This document shows positions 25,074 through 34,118 of a stretch of 64,000 nt of DNA, in pieces. Where the stretch lies: contig NZ_LASZ01000014.1 in the NCBI RefSeq assembly GCF_001014645.1, positions 37,928-101,927 of the forward strand. The letters are read 5' to 3'. The DNA comes from Luteimonas sp. FCS-9 (GTDB lineage: Bacteria > Pseudomonadota > Gammaproteobacteria > Xanthomonadales > Xanthomonadaceae). The notes below the pieces were generated by a model. That model did not search any database. It saw nothing but the letters and a program-made list of their open reading frames with translations, and was not told the DNA's origin. The position numbers were made by a program, and so were the translations under genes. Each line of letters begins with the position of its first letter. Within the stretch, counting starts at the first letter, position 1.

Positions 25074-27256
25074 TGGCCGCGCCCCGGGCCCAGCGCGCGA
25101 CCCCGCCGCGCCTGCTGCAACGCTCGCGCGTGCGCGAAGGCCGTCCGTTCCCGCTCGGCGCGACCTGGGACGGCCTGGGTGTCAACTTCGCGCTGTACTC
25201 GGCGCACGCCACGCGCGTGGAGCTGTGCCTGTTCGACGCGCGCGGGCGCGAACAGGAGCGCATCACGCTGCCCGAGCATACCGACGAGATCTGGCACGGC
25301 TACCTGCCCGACGCGCGCCCGGGCCAGCTCTACGGCTACCGCGTGCACGGCCCGTACGCGCCGGACGCCGGCCACCGCTTCAACCCCAACAAGCTGCTGC
25401 TCGATCCCTACGCCAAGCAGATCGTCGGCGAGCTGCGGTGGGCGCCGCACCTGTTCGGCTACACGATCGGCCACCGCGACGCCGACCTGAGCTTCGACCG
25501 GCGCGACAGCGCGCCGTACATGCCCAAGGCCGCGGTCATCGACCCGGCCTACACCTGGGGCGAGGACCGCCGCCTGCACACGCCGTGGGACCGCACGGTG
25601 ATCTACGAGGCCCACGTGCGCGGCCTGAGCATGCGCCACCCGGCGGTGCCCGAGTCGGCGCGCGGCACGTTCTCGGCGCTCAAGCACGACGCGTTGATCG
25701 ACCACCTGCGCACGCTGGGCGTGACCGCGATCGAGCTGTTGCCCATCCACGCGTTCGTCGACGACCAGCACCTGCTCGAGCGCGGCCTGCGCAACTACTG
25801 GGGCTACAACTCGATCGGCTTCTTCGCGCCGCATCCGCGTTATCTGGCGTCGAGCAACGTGGCCGAGTTCAAGCAGATGGTCGCCCACCTGCACCGCGCG
25901 GGCATCGAGGTGCTACTCGACGTCGTCTACAACCACACCGCCGAGGGCAACGAGCTGGGCCCGACGCTGTCGTTCAAGGGCATCGACAACGCCAGCTACT
26001 ACCGGCTCGCCGACGATCGCCGCTACTACATCAACGACACCGGCACCGGGAACACCTTCGATCTGACCAACGCCGGTGCGCTGCGCATGGTCAACGACTC
26101 GCTGCGCTACTGGGCCTCGCAGATGCACGTCGACGGCTTCCGTTTCGACCTGGCGACGATCCTGGGCCGCGAGCCGCACGGCTTCGACCGCAGCAGCGGC
26201 TTCCTCGACGCGGTCGGCCAGGATCCGCTGCTGGCCCAGGTCAAGCTGATCGCCGAACCCTGGGACATCGGCCCCGGCGGCTACCAGGTCGGCAACTTCC
26301 CGCCCGGCTGGTCGGAATGGAACGACAGGTTCCGCGACACGATGCGCGCGTTCTGGCGCAGCGACGCCGGCCAGCTGCCGGAGTTCGCGCGCCGCCTGGC
26401 CGGCTCGGCGGATCTGTTTGACCATCGCGGCCGGCGCCCGCGCGCGTCGGTGAACTTCGTCACCGCGCACGACGGCTTCACGCTGCACGACCTGGTGACC
26501 TACGCCGACAAGCACAACGCCGCCAACGGCGAGGACAATCGCGACGGCCACGACCACAGCCTGTCGGCGAACTACGGCGTCGAGGGCGAGACCGACGACG
26601 CGTCGATCAACACGCTGCGCGCGCGGCAGAAGCGCAACCTGCTGGCGACGCTGCTGCTCTCGCAGGGCACGCCGATGCTGCTGGCCGGCGACGAGTTCGG
26701 CCACAGCCAGCAGGGCAACAACAACGCCTACTGCCAGGACAACCCGCTGACCTGGCTCGACTGGGAAGCCGCGTGGCGCGGCGAGGGGGCCGCGCTGTCG
26801 GCGTTCGTTGGCCGGCTCGCCCGCGTGCGCCGCGACCATCCGCTGCTGCGCAGCACGCGCTTCCTCGACGGCCGCTTCGACGAGCGCCGCGGCGTGCGCG
26901 ACATCGCGTGGCTCGCGCCCGACGGCGGCGAGCTCTCGCCGGAACAGTGGGACGACGCCCATGCGCGCGCGATCATGGTCCGGCTCGACGGTCGTGCGGC
27001 CGATGCAGGCGCCGGCCATGTCAGCCTGCTGCTGCTCGTCAACGCCAGCGCCGGCGCAGTCGACTTCGCACCGCCGTCGATCGATGGCGTGGCGTGGCGC
27101 GTGCTGATCGACACCGCCGATCCGGAGGACCGCGGCCAGTGGGCGCCCGGCACGACGCGCACGCTGGTCGACCGCAGCCTGATGCTGCTGGTGGCCGAGC
27201 ACGACGGCGGGCGTGCAATGCCGGCGCAGGCCCCGACGGAACCCGAGGCCGACTGA
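25073..27256 (+). CDS. glgX: Glycogen debranching enzyme
   Basis: Hydrolyses alpha-1,6 branch points of (partly degraded) glycogen, giving linear maltodextrins for TreY and MalQ. The 727-residue GH13 isoamylase-type protein has the N-terminal CBM48 segment (PLGATWDGLGVNFALYS) and the catalytic regions DGFRFDLATILG, LIAEPWDIGPGGYQVG and FVTAHDGFTLHDLV, plus the typical AGDEFGHSQQGNNNAYCQD. It is the last gene of the operon. A loose inverted repeat, GTCCCGC/GCGGGAC (27264-27292), lies between it and the convergent next gene, but without a T-tract. Confidence 0.96.
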   Translation: MAAPRAQRATPPRLLQRSRVREGRPFPLGATWDGLGVNFALYSAHATRVELCLFDARGREQERITLPEHTDEIWHGYLPDARPGQLYGYRVHGPYAPDAGHRFNPNKLLLDPYAKQIVGELRWAPHLFGYTIGHRDADLSFDRRDSAPYMPKAAVIDPAYTWGEDRRLHTPWDRTVIYEAHVRGLSMRHPAVPESARGTFSALKHDALIDHLRTLGVTAIELLPIHAFVDDQHLLERGLRNYWGYNSIGFFAPHPRYLASSNVAEFKQMVAHLHRAGIEVLLDVVYNHTAEGNELGPTLSFKGIDNASYYRLADDRRYYINDTGTGNTFDLTNAGALRMVNDSLRYWASQMHVDGFRFDLATILGREPHGFDRSSGFLDAVGQDPLLAQVKLIAEPWDIGPGGYQVGNFPPGWSEWNDRFRDTMRAFWRSDAGQLPEFARRLAGSADLFDHRGRRPRASVNFVTAHDGFTLHDLVTYADKHNAANGEDNRDGHDHSLSANYGVEGETDDASINTLRARQKRNLLATLLLSQGTPMLLAGDEFGHSQQGNNNAYCQDNPLTWLDWEAAWRGEGAALSAFVGRLARVRRDHPLLRSTRFLDGRFDERRGVRDIAWLAPDGGELSPEQWDDAHARAIMVRLDGRAADAGAGHVSLLLLVNASAGAVDFAPPSIDGVAWRVLIDTADPEDRGQWAPGTTRTLVDRSLMLLVAEHDGGRAMPAQAPTEPEAD

Positions 27257-27299
27257 GCGGCGCGTCCCGCGGCGATGCGAAGACGGCGGGACACGGCGA

Positions 27300-27710
27300 T
27301 CAGCCGCGCGGCATACGTCCGCGGCGCATCGCGCGCCGCCGCTGCGCACGTGCCGACCAGAACCCGATCGACACGAACTGCGCCGCGCACAGTGCGAGCA
27401 GTGTCCAACCCAGGTCGAGGCCGAGATAGACACCCGATGCCCGGTTGAGCCAGCCCCATTCCGACCGCCGCATCGCGAGGCTGCCTTCGCCGAACACCGC
27501 GTGCAGCACCTGCGCGGTCGTCACCGTCTCCCAGTCGCCGTGGCGCACGAGCCCGACCAGTCCGGCCCCGAACGCGGCAGCGGTCGCCAGCGCCAGCAGT
27601 CCCGCGATCCAGGCCAGCGCATCGCTCATACCGCGCGTGTCGCGCCACAGCAGCAACGCGCCCAGGCTCCAGGCGACGAGCAGCGCAGCGAACAGGAACA
27701 CGAACACCAT
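27300..27710 (-). CDS. Small multi-pass membrane protein, unknown
   Basis: A 136-residue protein with three or four hydrophobic helices (MVFVFLFAALLVAWSLGALLL, then AWIAGLLALATAAAFGAGLVGL and GVYLGLDLGWTLLALCAAQF), ending in a basic tail (ARAQRRRAMRRGRMPRG). The ATG at 27710 has AAGGATC shortly upstream on the coding strand. It is convergent with glgX and divergent from dusA. I recognise no family. Confidence 0.65.
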   Translation of the reverse strand: MVFVFLFAALLVAWSLGALLLWRDTRGMSDALAWIAGLLALATAAAFGAGLVGLVRHGDWETVTTAQVLHAVFGEGSLAMRRSEWGWLNRASGVYLGLDLGWTLLALCAAQFVSIGFWSARAQRRRAMRRGRMPRG

Positions 27711-28004
27711 CGAGGGATCCTTCGGGAACTGGCCGGCATCGGCGAGCGACCGGCCGGCCGGCGGCGCGGATGCGGCTTGACCAGCATCGCAGCGCGCCTG
27801 CATCCACCGCGTCGCGGTTCCCGCAGCGTGGCCTCCGGCGCGTACCCCGCGATGGCCGCAATGTGGCCCGGGGCGGCGTTTGAGGCGCCGGGCCCGCGGG
27901 CGCACAATAACCGGCCCTGCATGGCCCGTGCGACGGGCCACGCGCCACGCCCGCGCTGGCGGCATTGCCCGGTGCGACCGCAGGCGTCTTTCCCCGGAAC
28001 CCAT

Positions 28005-28985
28005 ATGCACGCTTTCGAACCCGACGCCCTCCGGCTCTCGGTCGCCCCGATGATGGACTGGACCGACGTCCATTGCCGGCAGTTCCACCGCATTCTCGCG
28101 CCCGGCGCGCGGCTGTACACCGAGATGGTGCACGCCAATGCGGTGATCCACGGCGACCGCGCGCGGCTGCTCGCGGCGACCCCCGAGCAGGCGCCGCTGG
28201 CGCTGCAGTTGGGGGGCAGCGACCCGGCGCTGCTGGCGCAGGCGTCGGCGATCGCGGCCGGGTACGGGTTCGACGAGATCAATCTCAACTGCGGCTGCCC
28301 GTCGGACCGGGTGCAGGCCGGGCGCTTCGGCGCCTGCCTGATGCGCGAGCCGGCGCTGGTCGCCGACTGCGTCGCGGCGATGGTCGCGGCGAGCCCGGTG
28401 CCGGTCACCGTGAAATGCCGGCTCGGCGTCGACGAGGACGACGACTACGCCGCGTTCGCCGCGTTCGTCGACGGCGTGGTCGCGGCCGGCGCGTCGATGG
28501 TCGTGGTGCACGCACGCAACGCTTGGCTGCAGGGGCTCTCGCCGAAGGAGAACCGCGACATCCCGCCGCTGCGCTACGACTGGGCCTGGCGGCTCAAGCG
28601 CGAGCGTCCGGCGCTGCCGGTCGTGGTCAACGGCGGCATCGCGACGCTGGAGGCCGCGCACGCGCAACTGGCGCACGTCGATGGGGTCATGCTCGGCCGG
28701 GCGGCCTACCACGATCCCTACCTGCTGCATCGGCTGGACGCGTCGCTCGGGGGCCGCGCGGAGCAGCCGCGCGAGACGCTGCTCCGGGCGCTACGCCCCT
28801 GGATCCAGGCGCGGCTGGCCGAGGGCGTGGCGCTCAAGCACATCGTGCGCCACGTGCTGGGGCTCTTCCATGGCGAGCCGGGCGGACGGCGCTTCCGACA
28901 GGTGCTCAGCGAAGGCGCCCACCGGCCCGGCGCGGACTGGGCGCTGGTCGAGCGCGCGCTGGAGGCGACCGCGGTCGCCGCGTGA
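28005..28985 (+). CDS. dusA: tRNA-dihydrouridine synthase A
   Basis: FMN/NADPH-dependent enzyme that reduces uridines in the D-loop of tRNAs (U20/U20a in E. coli DusA). The 326-residue protein begins with the flavin-binding APMMDWTDVHCRQF and contains the family signature NLNCGCPSDRVQAGRFG with the catalytic Cys98, then KCRLGVDEDDDY, VVHARNAWLQGLSPKENR and VVVNGGI. The N-terminus and length fit the DusA subgroup. ATG 28005 is chosen as normal start although the frame remains open far upstream. Confidence 0.96.
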   Translation: MHAFEPDALRLSVAPMMDWTDVHCRQFHRILAPGARLYTEMVHANAVIHGDRARLLAATPEQAPLALQLGGSDPALLAQASAIAAGYGFDEINLNCGCPSDRVQAGRFGACLMREPALVADCVAAMVAASPVPVTVKCRLGVDEDDDYAAFAAFVDGVVAAGASMVVVHARNAWLQGLSPKENRDIPPLRYDWAWRLKRERPALPVVVNGGIATLEAAHAQLAHVDGVMLGRAAYHDPYLLHRLDASLGGRAEQPRETLLRALRPWIQARLAEGVALKHIVRHVLGLFHGEPGGRRFRQVLSEGAHRPGADWALVERALEATAVAA

Positions 28986-29180
28986 CGCCTGTCGCCGCGT
29001 CCGCGACGGAGGACGGCTGCGAGTTCGCGCGCGTTGCACCATCGCGCGAATGCGGACATGATCGGCGGCCGTCCGAAGCTGAACACAGACAGCCTTGTCA
29101 ACGAAAAGTTAAGGACGGATTCACCGCCTTCGCCCGACCATGCAATGCGTTGTCCGCCGACCCACGCTCAAGGAGCGGCC

Positions 29181-29552
29181 GTGCCCGTCCCGTCGTCCCG
29201 TCCCTCGCCATCGTTCCTGCTCGCCGTCGCGCTCTGCGCCTCGGGCGCGGCCACGACGGTGCGGGCGCAGGAGGAGCCGCCGATGGGCGGCGCGCGCTCC
29301 GGGCCCGACATACGGGCCTCGTGGGGACGCCAGAACGTGGGGCCGCGGGGCGTCCAGGATTCCATGTCCGATTCGGTCCGCCGGATCGAGCGCAGCACGC
29401 GGGGACGCGTGCTGAGCGTGGAGCGGATGCATTCCGACGGTCGCGACGTCAACCGCGTCAAGGTGATGGACGACAGCGGGCGGGTCCGGGTGTACGTCGA
29501 CGATCCGCAGCAGCGGGGCCGCGGGCCCCGTGCACGCGGCGACGACGATTGA
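29181..29552 (+). CDS. Secreted PepSY-like domain protein upstream of phoPQ
   Basis: A 123-residue protein with a signal peptide (PSFLLAVALCASGAATTVRAQ, probable cleavage after the Ala-Gln region) and a small mature domain containing SVRRIERSTRGRVLSVERM and VNRVKVMDDSGRVRVYVDDP, the alpha-beta pattern of a PepSY domain. The C-terminus is rich in Arg, Gly and Asp. GTG 29181 is proposed because AAGGAG lies 5 nt before it and it leads straight into the signal peptide. It stands 58 nt before phoP on the same strand and could act as a periplasmic modulator of PhoQ. Confidence 0.75.
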   Translation: MPVPSSRPSPSFLLAVALCASGAATTVRAQEEPPMGGARSGPDIRASWGRQNVGPRGVQDSMSDSVRRIERSTRGRVLSVERMHSDGRDVNRVKVMDDSGRVRVYVDDPQQRGRGPRARGDDD

Positions 29553-29610
29553 TCCTGCATCCTCGCCCACAATTCACGGCCGGTCCGGCCGTTCGACCGG
29601 AGTTGACCCC

Positions 29611-30297
29611 ATGCGAATCCTGCTCGTCGAAGACGAAGCTCCCCTGCGTGAGACCCTTGCCGCCCGGCTGAAGCGTGAAGGCTTCGCGGTGGACGCCGCC
29701 CAGGATGGCGAAGAGGGCCTGTACATGGGCCGCGAAGTCCCGTTCGACGTGGGCATCATCGACCTTGGGCTGCCGAAGATGTCGGGCATGGAACTGATCA
29801 AGGCGCTGCGCGAGGAGGGCAAGCAGTTCCCGGTGCTGATCCTCACCGCGCGCTCGAGCTGGCAGGACAAGGTCGACGGCCTCAAGCAAGGGGCCGACGA
29901 CTACCTGGTCAAGCCGTTCCACGTCGAGGAACTGCTGGCGCGCATCAACGCGCTCGTCCGCCGTGCCGCGGGCTGGAGCAAGCCGACGCTCGAATGCGGC
30001 ACCGTGATGCTCGACCTGGCCGCGCAGACGGTCAGCGTCGACGGCAAGAACGTCGATCTCACCAGCTACGAGTATAAGGTGCTCGAGTACCTGATGATGC
30101 ACGCCGGCGAGCTGGTGTCGAAGGCCGACCTGACCGAGCACATCTACCAGCAGGACTTCGACCGCGACTCCAACGTGCTCGAGGTGTTCATCGGCCGGCT
30201 GCGCAAGAAGCTCGACCCCGAGGGCGCGCTCAAGCCGATCGAGACCGTCCGCGGTCGCGGCTACCGGTTCGCGATCCCGCGCAACGGCGAGGGGTGA
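29611..30297 (+). CDS. phoP: Response regulator PhoP (OmpR family)
   Basis: DNA-binding response regulator, 228 residues. Receiver domain: acidic pocket VEDE (Glu7-Asp8), phospho-acceptor Asp51 in DVGIIDLGLP and Lys101 in DYLVKPF. The C-terminal winged helix shows LTSYEYKVLEYLMMHAGELVSK and VRGRGYRFAIP. PhoP usually senses through PhoQ low Mg2+, acid or cationic peptides and controls lipid A and envelope genes; in xanthomonads it affects stress resistance and virulence. phoQ follows 77 nt downstream. Confidence 0.95.
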   Translation: MRILLVEDEAPLRETLAARLKREGFAVDAAQDGEEGLYMGREVPFDVGIIDLGLPKMSGMELIKALREEGKQFPVLILTARSSWQDKVDGLKQGADDYLVKPFHVEELLARINALVRRAAGWSKPTLECGTVMLDLAAQTVSVDGKNVDLTSYEYKVLEYLMMHAGELVSKADLTEHIYQQDFDRDSNVLEVFIGRLRKKLDPEGALKPIETVRGRGYRFAIPRNGEG

Positions 30298-30374
30298 GCC
30301 CGCGCCGGCGGCGTGCGACCGGATGCCCGGTCGCGGCCGGTCGCGCGGACGGTGTCTCGACGTGATGGTCCGTC

Positions 30375-31820
30375 ATGCCCGCTGAGTCCCGACGCTCGAA
30401 GGCCAAGCCGCGGCGGCCGTCGCGCTGGCGTCCGCGTTCGCTGCAGGCCCGCCAGCTGCTCGCGGCGAGCATCGGCCTGCTCGCGTTCCTGGCGCTGGCC
30501 GGCTACGCGCTCGACCGCGCCTTCATCGACGTCGCCAGCGAGGGCCAGCGCGAGCGCCTGCGCAACTACGTCTACGCCTACGCCGGCGACATCGAGTTCC
30601 TGCGCGGCGGCGAGATCTACCTGCCATCCGAATCGCCGCCCGACGACCGCTTCCTGCGCCCGGGCAGCGGCCTCTACGCCGAGGTCGTGCTGCCGAACGG
30701 CGCCTGGGCCTCGCGCTCGGCGTCGGGTCCGCAGCTGCCTGAGGCGACGATGCTCGGCGCGCGCGAGGAGAAGTTCGAAGGCCCGCTGCCGGTCGTGCGC
30801 AGCGACGGCTCGCCGGGCGAGGTCTACCGCTACGGCCTGGGCCTGCTGTGGTCGCCCGCCGAGGCACGCACCGAGGACGAGTTCGCCTACACGATCTACG
30901 TGATGGAGGACGCCGGCATCGTGCCGCGCCAGGTGCGGGTGTTCCGCGCCGCACTGTGGGTCAATCTCGGCATCGCCGGCATGATCCTGCTGCTGCTGCA
31001 GGCGCTGATCGTGCGCTGGAGCCTGTGGCCGCTGCGGCGGGTCGAACACGAACTGGTGCGCGTGCAGCGCGGCCAGGCCGACCGCATGGGCATGCAGCAT
31101 CCGCGCGAACTGCTGCCGCTGACCGAGAGCATCAACGCGCTGATCGAGAGCGAGCGCGAGCACCTCACGCGCCAGCGCAACACCATGTCCGACCTCGCGC
31201 ACAGCCTCAAGACACCGCTGGCGGTACTGCGCTCGCGGCTCGATGCCGGCACCGGCGAGGCCGAGCTGCGCGAGGAGGTCGAGACCCAGCTGCAGCGCAT
31301 GACCGACCTGGTGACCTACCAGTTGGCGCGTGCGGCTTCCAGCGGGCACCAGTTGTTCTCGGCCGCGATCGAGATCGAGCCGCACGCCGAGCAGATCGTC
31401 CGCGGACTGGAGAAGATCTACGCCGCCAAGGGCGCGGTGTGCGAGTTCGAGATCGACGCGGCGGCGCGCTTCCACGGCGAGCCGGGCGACCTCCAGGAAC
31501 TGCTGGGCAACCTGCTCGAGAATGCGTTCAAGTGGGCGCGCTCGCGGGTGCTGCTGACGGTGCGATCGGGCGAGACCGCGCCCAACCGGCGGCCCGGCCT
31601 GGTGCTGGTGGTCGAGGACGACGGCCCGGGCATCCCGGCCGACCGCGTCGCGTCGGTGCTCCAGCGCGGCGTGCGCGGCGACGAGCGCGTCCAGGGCCAC
31701 GGCATCGGGCTGTCGATCGTGCAGGACATCGTGCACAGCTACCGCGGTGAACTGCACGTGGGCCGGTCCGAGGAACTGGGCGGGGCCTGCTTCTCGGTGC
31801 GCCTGCCACCGGGGTTCTAG
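30375..31820 (+). CDS. phoQ: Sensor histidine kinase PhoQ
   Basis: Inner-membrane sensor kinase, 481 residues. A basic N-terminus is followed by a first helix (LLAASIGLLAFLALAGYAL), a periplasmic sensor of about 145 residues, a second helix (LGIAGMILLLLQALIV), HAMP-like linker, and the kinase core: His276 in DLAHSLKTPLAVLRS, N-box LLGNLLENAFKWA, G1 VEDDGPGIP and G2 GHGIGLSIV. The periplasmic region lacks an obvious long acidic run like the Mg2+ patch of enteric PhoQ, though EDDD-type residues are scattered. It partners PhoP just upstream. Confidence 0.93.
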   Translation: MPAESRRSKAKPRRPSRWRPRSLQARQLLAASIGLLAFLALAGYALDRAFIDVASEGQRERLRNYVYAYAGDIEFLRGGEIYLPSESPPDDRFLRPGSGLYAEVVLPNGAWASRSASGPQLPEATMLGAREEKFEGPLPVVRSDGSPGEVYRYGLGLLWSPAEARTEDEFAYTIYVMEDAGIVPRQVRVFRAALWVNLGIAGMILLLLQALIVRWSLWPLRRVEHELVRVQRGQADRMGMQHPRELLPLTESINALIESEREHLTRQRNTMSDLAHSLKTPLAVLRSRLDAGTGEAELREEVETQLQRMTDLVTYQLARAASSGHQLFSAAIEIEPHAEQIVRGLEKIYAAKGAVCEFEIDAAARFHGEPGDLQELLGNLLENAFKWARSRVLLTVRSGETAPNRRPGLVLVVEDDGPGIPADRVASVLQRGVRGDERVQGHGIGLSIVQDIVHSYRGELHVGRSEELGGACFSVRLPPGF

Positions 31821-31838
31821 ACCGGTCGGCGCGGTCGT

Positions 31839-31902
31839 GTATGAGCGCGCTCGCGCGCGAGGACGTTCCCGATGAAGCCCGCGCGCGCGAGCGCGCGCCT
31901 AC
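31839..31902. repeat. Inverted pair of REP-type palindromes
   Basis: A left arm beginning GTATGAGCGCGCTCG and a right arm ending GAGCGCGCGCCTAC can pair over about 20 bases around a short loop. It belongs with the GTAGGAGCGCGC repeats seen at 41270, 50785 and 57621. The right arm supplies the TAG stop codon of mtfA (31899-31901). It lies between the convergent phoQ and mtfA genes and could act as their shared transcription stop. Confidence 0.8.
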
Positions 31903-32666
31903 AGTGGGTCAGGGGCGTCGAGCGGCGAGGGGCCGTAGAAGCGCGCCAGGTGCGCGGCGACGGCGGGCAGCGTCTCGCGCAGCAGCGCCGGCGCGCTGAA
32001 GTGGTACTCGCTGCACACCGCGAAGAACTCCTCGGGTGCCTCGGCCGCATAGGGGTCGAGCGTCGTGTCCTCGCCGGCGTCCACGCGCGCGACGAAGCCG
32101 TCGAACGCGCGCTGGAAGTCCCGCGCCCATTCGCGTTGCCAGGTGCGCGGCAGCGGCGGGGTGCCGTCGAGCACGCCGTCGAGCGCGTCGAGCTTGTGCG
32201 CCATCTCGTGCACGGCCACGCAGAAGCCGCCGTCGGGCTCGGCGATGTCGCCCTGGATGTCGGCCCACGACAGCACCAGCGGTCCGCTCTCCCAGGATTC
32301 GCCGATCAGCTCGTCGTCCCATTCGTGCATCACGCCGGCCGCGTCGACGTGGCTTCGGTTCACGCGGAACGCGTCGGGATAGACGATCACCTGCGACCAG
32401 CCGTGCAGGCCTTCGTCGCCGAACGCGAGCAGCGGCAGGCAGCACAGCGCGGCGAGCAGCAGCCGCTCGCGATCGTCCAGCGCCAGGCCGGCGACCGGGG
32501 TGATCGTCTTGCGGTGCACGAAGCGCGCCGCGAGGTCGCGCAGCCGGGCCGCGCGCGCCTCGTCGAGCGCGCGGACCCATGGCAGGCGGGTGCGGACGTC
32601 GGCCCAGTCCGCGTCGGGGACCGGGGGTGGGGCGCCGTCGAACAGGCGCCGGATCAGAGAGCGCAC
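31899..32666 (-). CDS. mtfA: Zinc-dependent peptidase MtfA
   Basis: Cytosolic metallopeptidase related to E. coli MtfA (YeeI), which binds the repressor Mlc and so affects glucose PTS expression. The zinc motif HEMAH lies at residues 153-157, with VAVHEMAHKLDALDG matching the family and a downstream glutamate in EEFFAVCSEYHF. About 255 residues from GTG 32666 (RSLIRRLFDG); no ATG fits and the ribosome-binding site is weak, so the start is uncertain. The stop codon is inside a REP palindrome, so the last residues (DAPDPL) could be recent. Confidence 0.88.
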   Translation of the reverse strand: MRSLIRRLFDGAPPPVPDADWADVRTRLPWVRALDEARAARLRDLAARFVHRKTITPVAGLALDDRERLLLAALCCLPLLAFGDEGLHGWSQVIVYPDAFRVNRSHVDAAGVMHEWDDELIGESWESGPLVLSWADIQGDIAEPDGGFCVAVHEMAHKLDALDGVLDGTPPLPRTWQREWARDFQRAFDGFVARVDAGEDTTLDPYAAEAPEEFFAVCSEYHFSAPALLRETLPAVAAHLARFYGPSPLDAPDPL

Positions 32667-32682
32667 GACCCGGGGCCGTGCC

Positions 32683-32955
32683 TCAGCGGAACATGCCGGG
32701 CAGGAAGCTGTGCCAGCGCGGCCCGCGCAGCGGACCGTCGCTCTCGATGCCGCCGGTGACCGGCGGGCGGGCCTTCGACGCGCTGGCGGCCGGCGGGCGG
32801 CGCGCGGCATCGGGATCGGCGGCCTCCTGCGTGGCGACGGCAGGCGTGGCGCTGCACGGCGCGCCGTCCGCGGCGCCGGGGGTGCGCGCTTCGCGGGCCG
32901 CTGCCGGCAGGCAGGCGGCGAACAGCAGCGCACAGAACATCGCTCGTATCGACAT
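32683..32955 (-). CDS. Small secreted protein, unknown
   Basis: A 90-residue protein with a signal peptide (MSIRAMFCALLFAACLPAAA) and a short, Ala/Pro-rich, probably disordered mature part ending PRWHSFLPGMFR. One of its two signal-region cysteines could serve as a poor lipobox (FAAC), but an ordinary cleavage after PAAA looks more likely. It lies just upstream of mtfA on the same strand and divergent from birA. Function unknown. Confidence 0.6.
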   Translation of the reverse strand: MSIRAMFCALLFAACLPAAAREARTPGAADGAPCSATPAVATQEAADPDAARRPPAASASKARPPVTGGIESDGPLRGPRWHSFLPGMFR

Positions 32956-33116
32956 CGAAGACCCCGGCAGTCAGGCGGACGCAGACCTCCGGCGACTATA
33001 GCGCAGGTTGCGCGCCTGCGACGTTGGGCCGCGACAGCGCACGACAGCGGGCCCGCGCTCGCCGATAATCGTCCGATGACCGTCCCGCCGCCCGCCGTCA
33101 TCGTTGCGACCGCCGC

Positions 33117-34118
33117 ATGGCCCCGCTGAACGCCGAGCGGGCGCTGCTGGAACGGCTGATCGCGGGCCCGGTGTCGGGCGATGCGCTGGCGCGCGAGTCG
33201 GGGCAGACGCGCGCGGCGGTCTGGAAGCGGATCGGCCTGCTGCGCGAGGCCGGCGTGCCGATCGAGGCGCGCCGCGGGCAAGGCTACGTCCTCGCCCAGC
33301 CGGTGACACTGCTCGACGTCGACGCGATCGCCTCCGCGCTGCCGGCGGCGGCCCGGGCGGGCCTGGACCGGCCCGACGTCGCCTGGACGCTCGATTCGAC
33401 CAATGCCGAACTGCTGCGCCGGCCGATGCCCGGCGCCGGCGCGGAGGCGCTGCTGGCCGAACGCCAGACCGGCGGGCGTGGGCGGCGGGGCCGGGCCTGG
33501 CGTTCGCCGCTGGCCGCGCATGTGTACCTGTCGCTGCAGCGCGGTTTCGACGGCGGGCTCGCGCGGCTGGGCGGGCTGAGCCTGGTCGCCGGCATCGCCG
33601 CGGTCGAGGCGCTGCACCGGCTCGGCGTCGGCGACGTGCGGCTGAAGTGGCCCAACGACCTGGTCGTGCCCGACGGCGCGGGGCTGCGCAAGCTCGGCGG
33701 CGTGCTGGTCGAGGGCGGCGGCGAGCACGCCGGGCCGGTGCGCGCGGTCCTGGGCATCGGCATCAACGTGCGCATGCCGGCCGTGGATGCCGCGGCGATC
33801 GACCAGCCCTGGATCGACCTGGTGACGCTCGCGGGCGATGCATCGCCGTCGCGCGATGCGGTCGCGGCCGCGGTGATCGGCGCCTGGGTGCCCGCACTGG
33901 CTCGGTTTGATCGAGACGGGCTGGCGCCGTTCCTGCCCGGCTATGCGGCGGTCGACGCGCTCGGCGGGCGCGCGGTACGCGTGCAGACCGCAGCCGGCGC
34001 GCTCGACGGCATCGCCGAGGGCATCGCCGACGACGGCGCGCTGCGGTTGCGGCTTGCCGATGGCGTCCGGACGTTTCACGCTGGCGAGGTCAGCGTGCGC
34101 AAGGGGGACCGAGCATGA
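33117..34118 (+). CDS. birA: Biotin--[acetyl-CoA-carboxylase] ligase / biotin operon repressor
   Basis: Activates biotin to biotinyl-AMP and attaches it to the biotin carboxyl carrier protein. The 333-residue protein has an N-terminal winged helix (SGDALARESGQTRAAVWKRI), so it may also repress biotin genes, followed by the ligase domain with ERQTGGRGRRGRAW (about residues 115-128), KWPNDLVV (about 177-184) and LGIGINV. The C-terminal SH3-like domain ends TFHAGEVSVRKGDRA. Its stop overlaps the coaX start (ATGA), a birA-coaX order common in this group. Confidence 0.95.
   Translation: MAPLNAERALLERLIAGPVSGDALARESGQTRAAVWKRIGLLREAGVPIEARRGQGYVLAQPVTLLDVDAIASALPAAARAGLDRPDVAWTLDSTNAELLRRPMPGAGAEALLAERQTGGRGRRGRAWRSPLAAHVYLSLQRGFDGGLARLGGLSLVAGIAAVEALHRLGVGDVRLKWPNDLVVPDGAGLRKLGGVLVEGGGEHAGPVRAVLGIGINVRMPAVDAAAIDQPWIDLVTLAGDASPSRDAVAAAVIGAWVPALARFDRDGLAPFLPGYAAVDALGGRAVRVQTAAGALDGIAEGIADDGALRLRLADGVRTFHAGEVSVRKGDRA

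Noticed and set aside
27264..27292. Terminator after glgX (GTCCCGC/GCGGGAC)
   Set aside because: Seven-base arms with a 15-nt loop and no T-tract; such pairings are expected by chance at this GC content.
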